Below are positions 19,542 to 27,637 of a stretch of DNA of 36,686 bases, in pieces; position 1 is the stretch's first letter, and every line of letters begins with the position of its first letter. The notes under the pieces are model-generated. The model made no database searches and was not told the DNA's origin. It worked only from the letters and a program-made list of their open reading frames with translations. Origin of the DNA: a virus. The position numbers and the translations under genes are program-made. The stretch spans positions 1 to 36,686 of the IMG/VR virus record IMGVR_UViG_3300033143_002801. One strand, given 5' to 3'.

Positions 19542-20290
19542 TTAAAGTTTATATAATGTTACTTCTGCATTTCTTCTTTTGACTAGTCATCATAGCTTTT
19601 TACCTCAAGCATAGACTGTTTTATTCATAAGATAAACAACAGATTTGTGATCTCAACGAGCTGCGTACTTTAACACATTTCCTCATCAAGTGTTGTAAAT
19701 ATAGCTTACAAGGCTTGCTTTCTGATTATCTGTTAGGTTTAAATCCTTAACCCTATCATATCTAGCCCTTACTGCCTCTGTGAGACGTTTTTCTGCCTCT
19801 TGGGCTGTGATAGTCTCTCAGGCGAAACTCTTCGTCCCATATCCAATACTGTATTGTTTGTAATCTGGATAAGCTTTTAAGTGTAATCACTCGAAAGACT
19901 TAATAAGATTTGTAGCCTCTTTTAGAGCTGGCTGATTCTCAATTACTTTCCCAACCCAATGTTCTTATTAGCTTCTAGAATCGAATCTAACTGCTGTTTG
20001 TCAATTCTAATAAAGTTCTCTAAAGTGTCATATCTGGCACTATTTCAAAAGATATTAACTTGAACATCTTGTAGTTCTTGCTGAGCTACATCAAATGCTT
20101 GTTGTCTTGTAGGTAAGATTGCTCTTAATCCTTTGTTAGCTTCTCTTAAGTCTGACTGGATTTCTCTAGCTTCTACAATCCTGTTTTTTAAGATTGTTTC
20201 TGGTGAAGTTAAGTGTTGATAAGCCATTACTCCTCAAACTGTTGTAGCAAATAGTACTACTGCCGATAATATTTTAGTTGTTGTTTTCAT
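19542..20290 (-). CDS. secreted lysozyme made by -1 frameshift (fusion product)
   Basis: The joined product is 249 residues: 115 read in the ATG frame, then 134 in the -1 frame. Residues 1-23 are a signal peptide or signal anchor (MKTTTKILSAVVLFATTVGG then VMA); residues 25-115 are a helical coiled-coil-like stalk. The rest is a lysozyme of the T4/SAR family: catalytic Glu134 in KSFEG, Asp143 in AYPD nine residues later, SIGYG (Ser where Thr is usual), NTGGGNV and GGLVKRRNAE. The lysozyme frame has no start codon before its catalytic Glu; upstream it is closed by TAA just six bases before the overlap. Frameshift fusion is therefore the simplest reading. A natural split gene or an assembly indel is the alternative. 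Confidence 0.72.
19943..20290 (-). CDS. zero-frame product: secreted coiled-coil protein
   Basis: Without frameshifting, translation stops at TAA (19943-19945) after 115 residues, releasing the signal sequence and helical stalk without the lysozyme. In a frameshift model this is the more abundant form and could regulate, inhibit or tether the enzyme. The chain is Gln/Glu/Ala-rich from residue 40. Confidence 0.6.
19946..19952 (-). promoter_or_regulatory. slippery heptamer G GGA AAG for -1 frameshifting
   Basis: On the minus strand the ATG frame reads TTG GGA AAG TAA. The heptamer fits X XXY YYZ in the correct phase and is the same one used by the lambda tail G-GT frameshift. The stop codon directly follows. 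A bulged six-pair hairpin lies 16 bases downstream (plus 19914-19929), somewhat far for a classic stimulator. Confidence 0.72.
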
Positions 20291-20300
20291 AGTTTTGTTT

Positions 20301-20432
20301 TTATTTGTTTTTAGATTTAACTTTTGCTAACCAAGATTTTCAGTCGTATTCAACTTCTATTTCTGGTAATTCTACCCGAAATGTTTTTTCTTTCGGTGCA
20401 GTTTTTAAAGTAACTGTTTCTTCTTTTTTCAT
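20301..20432 (-). CDS. small charged protein
   Basis: Encodes 43 residues, alternating Lys and Glu with a Tyr-Asp-Gly-Lys-Ser-Trp centre. It sits between the lysozyme and a membrane peptide. Function unknown. Confidence 0.5.
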
Positions 20433-20438
20433 AGTGTT

Positions 20439-20543
20439 TTATTTAATTATTAAATTTAATGTAGAGCCTTGTTCAGGTATTTCTACTAATACTGCTAGTA
20501 ATAGTATCAAGCCGATGATGATTAAGTAGTCTTTTACTTTCAT
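20439..20543 (-). CDS. 34-residue membrane peptide
   Basis: MKVKDYLIIIGLILLLAVLV then a short polar tail. A single N-in membrane helix. It starts inside the 3' end of the upstream gene (10-base overlap), so translation is probably coupled. Near the secreted lysozyme, a holin-like accessory role is possible but unproven. Confidence 0.5.
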   Translation of the reverse strand: MKVKDYLIIIGLILLLAVLVEIPEQGSTLNLIIK

Positions 20544-20839
20544 AGTTTAAAGTTAAGTTTTCTAATTTGTCATTCCATCTTCTCTATCTTAATATTAGCG
20601 TCTGTAAGTTCTTGATCTGTTTCAAACATTCAATCTCTAAGTCTTTTAACTAGAGCTTTATAATCTTCAATATCTGCGTCTTTCTCTATACATACTTCCT
20701 TTTCTCCTAAGTTAATGCTGTAAATTATACCTGCTACTCAAACTGCTAAAAGTAAGAAGTATCAAATCATTGTATATTGTAGTAGTACTCAAGCTCATAG
20801 TAGAGCTGAGAAGCCGATAAATAGTGTTAAGTGTTTCAT
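20534..20839 (-). CDS. membrane protein with coiled-coil tail
   Basis: Encodes 101 residues. Two hydrophobic helices occupy about residues 4-22 and 24-42, followed by a charged coiled-coil region (CIEKDADIEDYKALVKRLRD onward). This resembles Rz-type inner-membrane spanins or small holin-like proteins. It is next to the signal-peptide lysozyme, so a second lysis-related cluster is plausible. Several membrane glycines are TGA. Confidence 0.55.
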
Positions 20840-20858
20840 AGTGTTTTAATTAGTTAGG

Positions 20859-20999
20859 TTATTCATTTGTGATAGATATATAATCAGTGTATCAATCAAA
20901 GTCTGGTAGTTCACATTTACAATATAACTCTGATATATTTCAATTTATAGTTCAAACTCTCATGGTTTTTTCTGATCAACATTTTTTACATTTACTCAT
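20859..20999 (-). CDS. small zinc-ribbon-like protein
   Basis: Encodes 46 residues. Cysteine pairs CKKC (residues 4-7) and CKC (about 28-30) suggest a metal-binding ribbon. No further motif; perhaps a small regulator. Confidence 0.55.
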
Positions 21000-21009
21000 A
21001 GTGTTTTAA

Positions 21010-21300
21010 TTAATTTATAAAGCTGTATTCCTCAAATCAATCTTCATCTTTATTTATAGCCCATTGTTTATTACATACTTCGCAATAAACCAAATCTTTA
21101 TCTTCTAGGTCTAAATGTTCACTACAAGGTCATTCTGTAGTACAGAAGCACTCGTCGTGTTTAATCATCTTTTCTAAGTCGTCTAAGTCTGTGTCCATAT
21201 ATCCTTCATTTGTTTGTTGAGAGATATACTCTCTTAAGTTTTCAGGAATCTCTCTTAAAGAGTGTAGTAGTTCCTTTCTTACTTGTTCTGGTGTTTTCAT
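21010..21300 (-). CDS. hypothetical protein with cysteine cluster
   Basis: Encodes 96 residues. The first 45 are helical and acidic; the second half has CFC, a single Cys, then CEVC, a plausible zinc site. It is the first full gene after the strong promoter at 21401-21429. Function unknown. Confidence 0.6.
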
Positions 21301-21331
21301 AGTGTGTTTTAGTTTTTAAAGTGTTTGTTGT

Positions 21332-21373
21332 TTAGATTCAAATAGGATCTCTCCATCATTGTTTTGTTTTCAT
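21332..21373 (-). CDS. 13-residue leader peptide candidate
   Basis: MKTKQGWRDPIGI begins about 20 bases after the expected start of the 21401-21429 promoter and has the same A/C-rich ACACATTATG start context as real genes nearby. It may be a leader peptide or chance. Both glycines are TGA. Confidence 0.3.
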
Positions 21374-21400
21374 AATGTGTGTTTTAATTAGTATAAATCA

Positions 21401-21429
21401 ATTATAGGTCAAGATTAATTCCAAGTCAA
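21401..21429 (-). promoter_or_regulatory. sigma70-type promoter for the leftward genes
   Basis: On the minus strand TTGACT, 17 bases, TATAAT: near-perfect consensus. The spacer ends in ATCTTGACC, a feature shared with the promoter at 26044-26072. It lies just after the terminator of the NinG-like gene, so it restarts transcription of the 21300-to-15410 block. Confidence 0.8.
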
Positions 21430-21441
21430 GGAAAAAAGTAT

Positions 21442-21470
21442 AAAAAAAGATAAGATTATTACGTCTTATC
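21442..21470 (-). terminator. intrinsic terminator of the NinG-like gene
   Basis: On the minus strand a 7-bp perfect stem GATAAGA/TCTTATC with an eight-base loop is followed by seven T. The gene's stop codon lies inside the loop, so the hairpin includes the last codons. Confidence 0.85.
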
Positions 21471-21986
21471 TCTATATTGGCTTACACTAGCCTCTAATTC
21501 AGTTATTATTTCTTGTAATCATTCAGAAGTTACTTTATAAATCTCTTGTGACTTCTTACTTCTTTCTTCAATCCACTCTCTTCAAAACTTCTCTTCTAAC
21601 CATTGGTAGAACTCTAAGCTAGTTTGATGAGCTGAGAAAGTAGAACTTAAAGTGTGGTGTCAACTACAAAGAGCAATCCCGTTCTTATCCCGCCATCTTG
21701 TAGCCTTTCTAGAACGAGTGAATAAGTGATGACTATTAAGGTACTCTGTCTTTCAACAATAAGCACACATATTATCCCACTGGTATTTAACCAACTCACT
21801 CCAAAGCTTATCAGCCTTCTTAGTTAGAACAGATACAGATACTTTCTTTCTTTCTTTGTCTCTAGTCTTCTTAGCTTTCTCCTTCTCTGCCTTACGTTTC
21901 TTATCACAAGCAAAAGAGCATACAGCTTGTAAGCCCTTTGGCATATCCTTTCAACATTGTTTACAAGGTTTGGTAGTCTTAGTCAT
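21459..21986 (-). CDS. NinG/Rap-like HNH recombination protein
   Basis: Encodes 175 residues. CKQCG near the N-terminus and CSFAC, a long Lys/Arg linker (about 30-55), then CAYCGKTEYLNSHHLFTRSR and NGIALCSGHHTLSS, i.e. an HNH zinc-finger core. This order (Cys-rich start, basic helix, HNH with Arg-rich middle) is that of lambda NinG, a Holliday-junction or branched-DNA nuclease. It could equally be a generic HNH endonuclease. It is near ERF and a PD-(D/E)XK gene, consistent with a recombination module. It overlaps the upstream gene by 8 bases. Confidence 0.65.
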
Positions 21987-22212
21987 CTTTCAAGTTCTTA
22001 GTTTCACAATCAAGTGCTTTACAATACATTTCTAGTGTTGTATCTGTACACCATCATTCTTGCCTTCCTAATATCTTAGAAAGTTGTTGTTGTAAGTTAA
22101 GGAAGTTATTGTTAGACGTTAGCATTAAAGCTCTTACAAATGTGCTTTTTTTCCCGTACTTCTTAGCTATTAGTTTTTCTAGTTTTGTTAAGTTTAAACG
22201 TGTTCTCTTCAT
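21979..22212 (-). CDS. small DNA-binding-like protein (HTH candidate)
   Basis: Encodes 77 residues, helical, with a KKYGKKSTFVRALML block and a later TDTTLEMYCKAL helix that together resemble a Cro/C1-type fold. The assignment is weak. Its stop lies inside the start of the NinG-like gene, so the two are coupled. Confidence 0.55.
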
Positions 22213-22213
22213 A

Positions 22214-22525
22214 TTAGTTTAATTTATCTTTATACATATTAATCAATTGTTCTAGTATGTGATTATAATACATAGTAAAGGTTTTAAACTCTTCTTTGTA
22301 ATCTTGTTCCCATACTTTGTACAATACTCATCTAAGACGTTGTGATGGAGTTTTCTGGTCACTTACATCTTCAGGAATATCTACACTTACAATCTCTTTA
22401 TTAATACTTGTAAATAGTTGTGCTAAATCTGCTGGTGGTAGTTCTCTAGTTACTAGAGTAATCTTTAGTGATCCGTCTTTCATTGTTGTAATCTTATCTA
22501 AGATTGATCATTTTAAGTTCATAGT
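22214..22525 (-). CDS. hypothetical protein, 102 residues
   Basis: The reading frame runs from the ATG at 22520-22522 to TAA at 22214-22216. The N-terminal half has strands (GSLKITLVTRELPPADLAQL) and the C-terminal half is an aromatic helix (VWEQDYKEEFKTFTMYYNHI). No family is recognised. It belongs to the recombination block by position. Confidence 0.58.
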
Positions 22526-22665
22526 TATTTATTAATCTTTTTATTATTTTCAAGTTGTTCAATATAGTCTCTTATTTCTTTCCAAAGTGTTTTAGATCTA
22601 GAATCGGTTTTATATGCTAAATATGCTAAATTAAACAAATGCGTTTCTATTTCTTTGTTTTGCAT
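22525..22665 (-). CDS. small helical protein
   Basis: Encodes 46 residues without TGA; Leu/Tyr/Lys helix throughout. It lies downstream of ERF with two bases between them. Function unknown. Confidence 0.52.
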   Translation of the reverse strand: MQNKEIETHLFNLAYLAYKTDSRSKTLWKEIRDYIEQLENNKKINK

Positions 22666-22667
22666 AG

Positions 22668-23300
22668 TTATTTAATTAATGCTTCTATCTTACCTGCAAA
22701 CTCCTTATTAACCTTATAATTAGTTCTAGCTTCTCTAACTAAATCAGCTCAAGTTTTAAACTTCTTCTTTAGTCCTTCTAAGTTGTTCTTCATATTTTGA
22801 AGATTAGTAGCTGTAAACCAATTAGCAGGTTCAGCTTTTTTTGGTACTGGTAAATCATCTGAGTGAGTATTGTCTGTGTCTTCTCAAGTAGGAACTAAGA
22901 AGATATTAATCAGTGTATTCTTTAAAGCATAAGTCGTAGCTTTACCTGCTCACTTATCTTGAGAGTCCACACCTTGACCATATCAAGCTAGTTCAATACT
23001 TTCTCAACTTGTATGAAGTAATAAGTATTTAGTAGTTACATCTGTAAAGACTGATTGTTTAGTTTTAGTTCAGTAATCATTTGTTTCTTCCCATCTATCT
23101 ATCTTAATGTTTCACTCAACTCAAGTTTGAATAATAGATAGTCAATTCTTAGTCATACTGTCTCTAATAGCTTTCTTAACATCTTTATCAGATACAGCTT
23201 TATAGGCAAACTTACCAGCTCAAACAGTAGTGTTTTTCTCGATATTGTTTACTTCCTTCATTACTTCAATGATGGCTGTTGTTATATTTTTAGTTTCCAT
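22668..23300 (-). CDS. erf: ERF-family single-strand annealing protein
   Basis: Encodes 210 residues. ERF hallmarks are VGAGKFAYKAVSDKDVKKAI near the N-terminus, a central LLLHTSGESIELAGYGQGVD and SQDKGAGKATTYALKNTLIN, followed by FLVPTGEDTD. ERF proteins anneal single-stranded DNA and promote phage recombination and circularisation. The C-terminal 60 residues are a separate helical part. It is followed by possible partners: an SSB-like acidic protein upstream, and NinG-like and PD-(D/E)XK nucleases nearby. Confidence 0.88.
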
Positions 23301-23315
23301 TGTGTTTTATTTAGT

Positions 23316-23603
23316 TTAATATGGTAAATCTTCTGGTTTATGGTCTGAAGCATATTTAGGAGCTTCTGCTGCTTTCTCTAAGTCTCAACCTTCTTCTTTC
23401 TTCCAATCGTTTAATTTAGCGTACATCTTACCTCATTTACTTTCTAGAATATCTAGATTAACCCAGTCTCAATCTTGTTCATTTAGGAAAGTGATAAACT
23501 CATCTTTCTTAATTGATACTTTACCTTTTACAAAGTCTGGTGCATTAGAAGTATCCTTAGGGATAAATCAATTTGCGAATACGATTTCTGTTTTGTTTGT
23601 CAT
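23316..23603 (-). CDS. small protein upstream of ERF, SSB-like acidic tip
   Basis: Encodes 95 residues: a beta-like core (VSIKKDEFITFLNEQDGDWV, then MYAKLNDWKKEEG) and an acidic C-terminus ending PEDLPY. Bacterial SSB proteins end in a similar DDxPF tip that recruits partners. The neighbour is an annealing protein. An SSB-like role is an inference from this tail and the context only. Confidence 0.5.
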
Positions 23604-23622
23604 AGTTATATATGTTTAGTTA

Positions 23623-23805
23623 TTATTTAATCTTAGTTTTTATATTTTCATACTTAATCTCATCTACTAGAACCTCTTTATCTAAATCTCAAAGCTTACA
23701 GTATTCATCTGAGTCCCAAACTGCATTCCAGAACTTATCTGTTCAAAAGATAAACTCGCTGTCGTGGTACATTTGTTCTGCCAATCATACTAAAGTTTCG
23801 TTCAT
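23623..23805 (-). CDS. small acidic protein
   Basis: Encodes 60 residues, rich in Asp, Glu and Trp/Tyr, with a basic final stretch. No family recognised. Confidence 0.55.
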
Positions 23806-23824
23806 AGTTATTTGATTAGATGGT

Positions 23825-24091
23825 TTAATTGAATTTAAATTGTTGTATCGTATCATCTTTCATAACAGCCCAAAGTTCTTTTTTTGGGATTATTTCCTTT
23901 GGTTTTTTATGAATTGGTATTCAAAATAATTCTGTAATATTTGGATTTACAATAGTTACTAATTCTCAAATTAATTCTTCAAGATTATCTTCTTCATTTA
24001 TTGCGAAAAATCTTACTTCATCTCAAGGTTCTAATGAAGATTTATATTTATTAATTGCTTCAATTCAATTATTTAATTCGTGTTCAGTCAT
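23825..24091 (-). CDS. small acidic protein with MTEHEL start
   Basis: Encodes 88 residues: an acidic centre (NEEDNLEELIGELVTIVNPN) and a basic IHKKPKEIIPKKE segment. The N-terminus resembles those at 18244-18567 and 18569-18826. Function unknown. Confidence 0.55.
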
Positions 24092-24115
24092 AGTGTGTTT
24101 TAGTTATTAGTTTAT

Positions 24116-24313
24116 TTACACTGATTTATATCATTCTGGAATTGAATATTGTAAGCTAAATTCTCAATCCTCATCTCTACATAAAATATCACATCCACAT
24201 TCATAATCACTAATTAGTTCTTCATAAACATCATCTGAAAGCTCGTTTTCCTCACAAATATCTCAAATATCACATCATTCAATTCTTGTGCATTGGTTTT
24301 TTTCTAAGTCCAT
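24116..24313 (-). CDS. small cysteine-rich acidic protein
   Basis: Encodes 65 residues with six cysteines (including CDIGDIC and CGCDILC), very acidic. It may bind a metal. The 102 bases upstream are noncoding and contain TTGACTTAT (24403-24408 on the minus strand) but no clear -10. Confidence 0.55.
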
Positions 24314-24415
24314 AGTTTTTTAGTTAGTTTTAAAGCTGTCTATTATCCTAATCTTTATTAGCTGGTAATCAGACAATATAAGTCTATTGATTTCTAAAGA
24401 TAAGTCAAGCTTTTT

Positions 24416-24898
24416 TTAAGTAATTTGTAAATTATTCTCTCTAATAGTATTAAATATTTCTGTTGGTTTCATTCAGTGTTCAAATTCATCTATTATAAAT
24501 TCATTGAATAGTTTGTTTCCAATATCCCAATATTGCTTTCACTCTTTATCTTTAAGTTGAAAGTGATTATTAGCTAATATTGCCTTAAGCCTATCTGTCT
24601 TAAATATTCTAAATTTAGTCTCTGTTTGTTGTACCCAGTATTTACTTTTAGTCATTATTATTGTTGAAGCTTGACCATTATTAACAGCCCACAAGTGAAG
24701 GAAGTTATCTTCTTTGTTTCATTTAACTTCAAAGGTATCTATATTTCAGTAAGTATCTATAGCTAGAACATCATAGTAAGGAAATGGAGCAGAAGGACTA
24801 ATCACTTCTGATTGTATGTATCACCACTTATCTCTAATAAGATCAGCGAATCTACATTCCATTATGTAAGAGGCTTGGAAACTAGCTTGGTAACTCAT
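24416..24898 (-). CDS. predicted PD-(D/E)XK nuclease
   Basis: Encodes 160 residues. A Glu14-led helix is followed by Asp43 in PYYDVLAIDTYG and Glu57-Val-Lys59 in DTFEVKGN, the D-x13-E-x-K spacing of the PD-(D/E)XK fold (Holliday-junction resolvases and RecB-like nucleases). Length suits a resolvase-like enzyme. The motif assignment is by eye; in the context of ERF and NinG-like genes a recombination nuclease is likely. The stop is followed by a run of A/T and the next gene starts 100 bases further. Confidence 0.6.
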
Positions 24899-24899
24899 A

Positions 24900-25103
24900 T
24901 TAAATAGTTATATAAAAAGGTACATTGTACACTCAAGTACAAAATCATCAATTGTTCTTAATGAAATCCTGTGCTCCTACTTCTGAATAAAAGTAAGAGT
25001 TATCATTCCGTCAATAGAACATTCATTTTGTTTGCACAAGATACACTCAACCTGTTGCAGTAAGTTCTCAAGTGTAAGATGTATCTATTATTCTACATTC
25101 CAT
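24900..25103 (-). CDS. small beta-rich hypothetical protein
   Basis: Encodes 67 residues, Gly/Tyr/Phe-rich, with about ten TGA glycines. It resembles a compact beta barrel; no family recognised. Its stop is one base from the start codon of the nuclease gene. Confidence 0.58.
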
Positions 25104-25111
25104 ATTAAGTA

Positions 25112-25438
25112 TTAGTTAAATAGTGGTTCTCATTTTAAAAGTTTGTTAGCCCATTCAAGTCTCATAGCTGGTGTTACCTTTCAATGTTTTGATTTTATCG
25201 AGTCTTCTTTCTCTGCTAATTTCTTTCTCTGATAATTATTAAGTCAATCCATTGCTTGAAATGGTTCAGCTGTAATAAAGAAACTAGGATTAATTAAAGT
25301 TCAATCTTCTTTTTCAAATATTCATCAAGTTGCAACTTGGTTTTTAAATCTCTTCATCTCATCTTCATTCAAACTAAACTCGTCTTTGGTAGACATTTTT
25401 AGCTTAAATTGTTTAGTGTATTTAATTAGTTGTGTCAT
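25112..25438 (-). CDS. hypothetical protein, 108 residues
   Basis: Mostly charged helix, with a central GGIFEKEDGTLINPSFFITA segment and a basic end. A second ATG 42 bases in gives a 94-residue form; the first is preferred because it sits one base from the stop of the upstream gene. Function unknown. Confidence 0.58.
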
Positions 25439-25439
25439 A

Positions 25440-25847
25440 TTATCAAATTGATTTACCTTTACTTATAGTCTTACTGTTAAATTTAGCCCTGCTCAACCAA
25501 GTACCTAATCTTTTTTGAACTTCAAACGTCTTCTCCTTCTCCCATCTCTGTTTAGTTCAAGTCTTATTAAGTTCAGTCCAATAAGAATCAAACTTAACTA
25601 ACTCTTCACCAACATCTTGTCAGTGAACTTCTACTAGTCTTAAGTGTACTGATCAATCCTGTCATTCAGAAAAGTATTGTCTTGCAATCTGTGCAGGTGT
25701 TGGTCATTTACTTACTAGTGTCTTAGTAGCCTTAGGTTTAGCTATATAGCCTTTTTCAACTAATTCGATATATCTAGCCTCTATTACATCTAAAGACACT
25801 GTAGGGTTCATCATTGCCGATTCTGCTATTAGTTTGTTTTTAGTCAT
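25440..25847 (-). CDS. hypothetical protein, possible DNA-binding
   Basis: Encodes 135 residues. The N-terminal third is helical (SLDVIEARYIELVEKGYIA) and the rest is basic, with Trp residues and KKR-type patches (TKQRWEKEKTFEVQKRLGTW). It may bind nucleic acid. No family recognised. Confidence 0.58.
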
Positions 25848-25852
25848 ATTAA

Positions 25853-26014
25853 TTAACTAAATATTAATGGAATAACTAATCACAAAACTATTCATAAAAC
25901 TAATGTAGCAAATATATATTTCTGTAATTCTTTTTTGTGTTGTGTGTTAATAGTGTCCTTTCTCTCTTTTAGTTTTAATTCAGCCAACATATCTTCCTTT
26001 TGTTGTGTAGTCAT
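25853..26014 (-). CDS. small membrane protein, single span
   Basis: Encodes 53 residues: a charged helix, then FATLVLGIVLGLVIPLIFS as a C-terminal membrane anchor. It is directly downstream of the promoter at 26044-26072. Function unknown. Confidence 0.55.
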
Positions 26015-26043
26015 AATGTGTTTTTAATTTATAAAGTATCTAC

Positions 26044-26072
26044 ATACTAGGTCAAGATATTATATAAGTCAA
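26044..26072 (-). promoter_or_regulatory. promoter for the 26014-to-21459 gene block
   Basis: Minus strand: TTGACT, 17 bases, TAGTAT. The spacer ends ATCTTGACC, as in the 21401-21429 promoter, giving two TTGAC boxes 17 bases apart. It lies between the DPPY methylase stop and the next gene. Confidence 0.72.
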
Positions 26073-26074
26073 GA

Positions 26075-27031
26075 CTATTTCAATCTTTCTTTCATTATTT
26101 CAAAGTAATCCTTATCTAACTCTATTCAAATACCTTGTCTATTAGTGTTCTTACAAGCTACAAGAGTAGAGCCACTTCAAGCAGTAAAGTCTAAGACTAA
26201 ATCTCATTCGTTAGTATAGGTTTTGATTAAGTCCTCCATTAAAGCTACTGGTTTTTGAGTTGGGTGTAATCAAGTGTAATCTTTCTTGTATTCTAGTACA
26301 TTAGATTTATATTTAGCTCATTCTGGAAGATTAAAGACTGAAGGAAATAAAATATTTTGTTCTTTGTGCATATTTAATTTATATTCTTCATCTATTTCTT
26401 TAAGTTCTTCATAATTTTTACTACATATACCTAGCTTTTGTAAAGCTTGGTATTTTTCTTTTGTTGGGAATGTCCATCATTTTTTATAAGATGTTAGCAC
26501 ATTTGAAGCCATACCACCACCGTTTGAAGCAGTGCCAAAACATTCTTTATTTATCTCTTTATATGTTATATGTTTAATTTTTTCTCTTTGTTTCTTAAAG
26601 TAATCTCTTAAAGGGTGTTCATAAATTTCATTCTTAGGATTATTCTTACTAAACACTAATATATCTTCTATAAAGTTAACTGGTGATTTTTTACATCATA
26701 AAGCAAATGCAAAACTGTCTTTTAACCAAGTTAATCTGTACCCAAATGTAACATTAGGTATTGCTTCAGTAATAAGCTTAGAAGTGTAAGGCTCTTGACT
26801 AAATAATACAAGCTTTCAATTCTTTCTAAGTATTCTATTTGCTTCTTTAAATATATCTTTAGGATTTATTTCTATATCCCAATTATGTTTAGGGTTATTC
26901 TTGTCACCATAAATATTTGTACCTTCTGCTCACTTCATAGTCCCATAAGGTGGATCAGTAAGTATTAAATCAACACTACCATCTGGTATTTGTTTCATTT
27001 CCTCAAGACATTCTCAGTTTATTAGTTTCAT
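26075..27031 (-). CDS. DPPY-type DNA methyltransferase (beta class, N6-A or N4-C)
   Basis: Encodes 318 residues. Motif IV TDPPYG is at residues 25-30 and motif I LVLDFTAGSGS near residue 285, i.e. catalytic motif first and SAM-binding motif last, the beta order. In between is a large target-recognition region; LHPTQKPVALMEDLI is the usual motif X neighbourhood. It methylates phage DNA, probably against restriction or for regulation. It is the first gene of the leftward transcript; the divergent rightward promoter lies about 90 bases away. Ends in TAG. Confidence 0.9.
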
Positions 27032-27060
27032 AGTGTGTTTTTAATTTATAAAGCTCTTAT

Positions 27061-27088
27061 ACTTTACAGATATATAAATATAAGTCAA
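27061..27088 (-). promoter_or_regulatory. leftward promoter of the divergent control region
   Basis: Minus strand TTGACT (27083-27088), 16 bases, TAAAGT. The -10 is weaker than in the other promoters. It is preceded by the same CTTGACTTATA sequence as at 26072, and drives the methylase gene. Confidence 0.5.
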
Positions 27089-27123
27089 GAGATTTAATTA
27101 AGAAAAGATAAATAAACAGTAAC

Positions 27124-27151
27124 TTGACAAATTAATCTATATGATTATAGT
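27124..27151 (+). promoter_or_regulatory. rightward promoter of the divergent control region
   Basis: TTGACA, 16 bases, TATAGT: consensus -35. Transcription would begin near 27158 and first cover a hairpin-rich RNA with a terminator at 27241-27271. Confidence 0.72.
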
Positions 27152-27157
27152 ATTTAC

Positions 27158-27271
27158 AGAACATTACAAATACGAAATATAGATATTAAGAACGTGAGCC
27201 CTTAATGTCTGACCGAAAAGTCAGAAAACTTCTAAAAAATTAACCCTTGGTTCACGCTTGAGGGTTATTTT
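27158..27271 (+). ncRNA. candidate small RNA with pseudoknotted terminator
   Basis: About 114 bases from promoter to terminator. Visible: hairpin TCTGAC-CGAAAA-GTCAGA (27208-27225); terminator stem TAACCCT/AGGGTTA (27241-27247 with 27261-27267) followed by TTTTGTTT; and an 8-bp pairing of CGTGAGCC (27193-27200) with GGTTCACG (27249-27256), which lies in the terminator loop. No credible ORF inside. Could be a free sRNA or an attenuator for downstream genes. Confidence 0.55.
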
Positions 27272-27353
27272 GTTTCTTAAATGCTTATAAATAATTGTAA
27301 GTATCTAAGAGATAAAACTCTAAGAGAATGCACACCATTGAAACGTAACTAAA

Positions 27354-27449
27354 ATGGATTATGTGACTGTAAGAATAGACGCCTCACTCTTTAATATGAA
27401 GGCTCTTACAGGGGAATGTTACAGGCTGGATACAAAACTCAAAAAGTAA
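27354..27449 (+). CDS. possible 31-residue ORF inside the noncoding tract
   Basis: Would encode MDYVTVRIDASLFNMKALTG followed by ECYRLDTKLKK with no TGA. It overlaps the 8-bp stem 27367-27411 and the first copy of the duplicated box, so the RNA structure may be the real feature. Confidence 0.25.
   Translation: MDYVTVRIDASLFNMKALTGECYRLDTKLKK
27411..27449 (+). repeat. duplicated box, copy 1
   Basis: GGGGAAT, ACAG, CTGGA, ACAAAA and AAAAAGTAAA occur in this order; copy 2 at 27598-27637 has the same blocks with small gaps and substitutions. Confidence 0.55.
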
Positions 27450-27597
27450 AATATCTTGATCTCTAATTAGAATACAGAACATTGAAATTATAGTTTTGAA
27501 ATTTAACACTTTAGTGTAAGAAAAGATTTAATTAACCAATAGTTAAGTCTAGTTTTGTTGTACCTTATATATTCAATAATCAAGTATAAGAAGCAAC

Positions 27598-27637
27598 GGG
27601 GAATCACAGATCTGGAAAACAAAATCTAAAAAGTAAA
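27598..27637 (+). repeat. duplicated box, copy 2
   Basis: Matches copy 1 (27411-27449) block by block. It lies 35 bases upstream of the ATG at 27672. May be a protein-binding site or an RNA element present twice. Confidence 0.55.
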
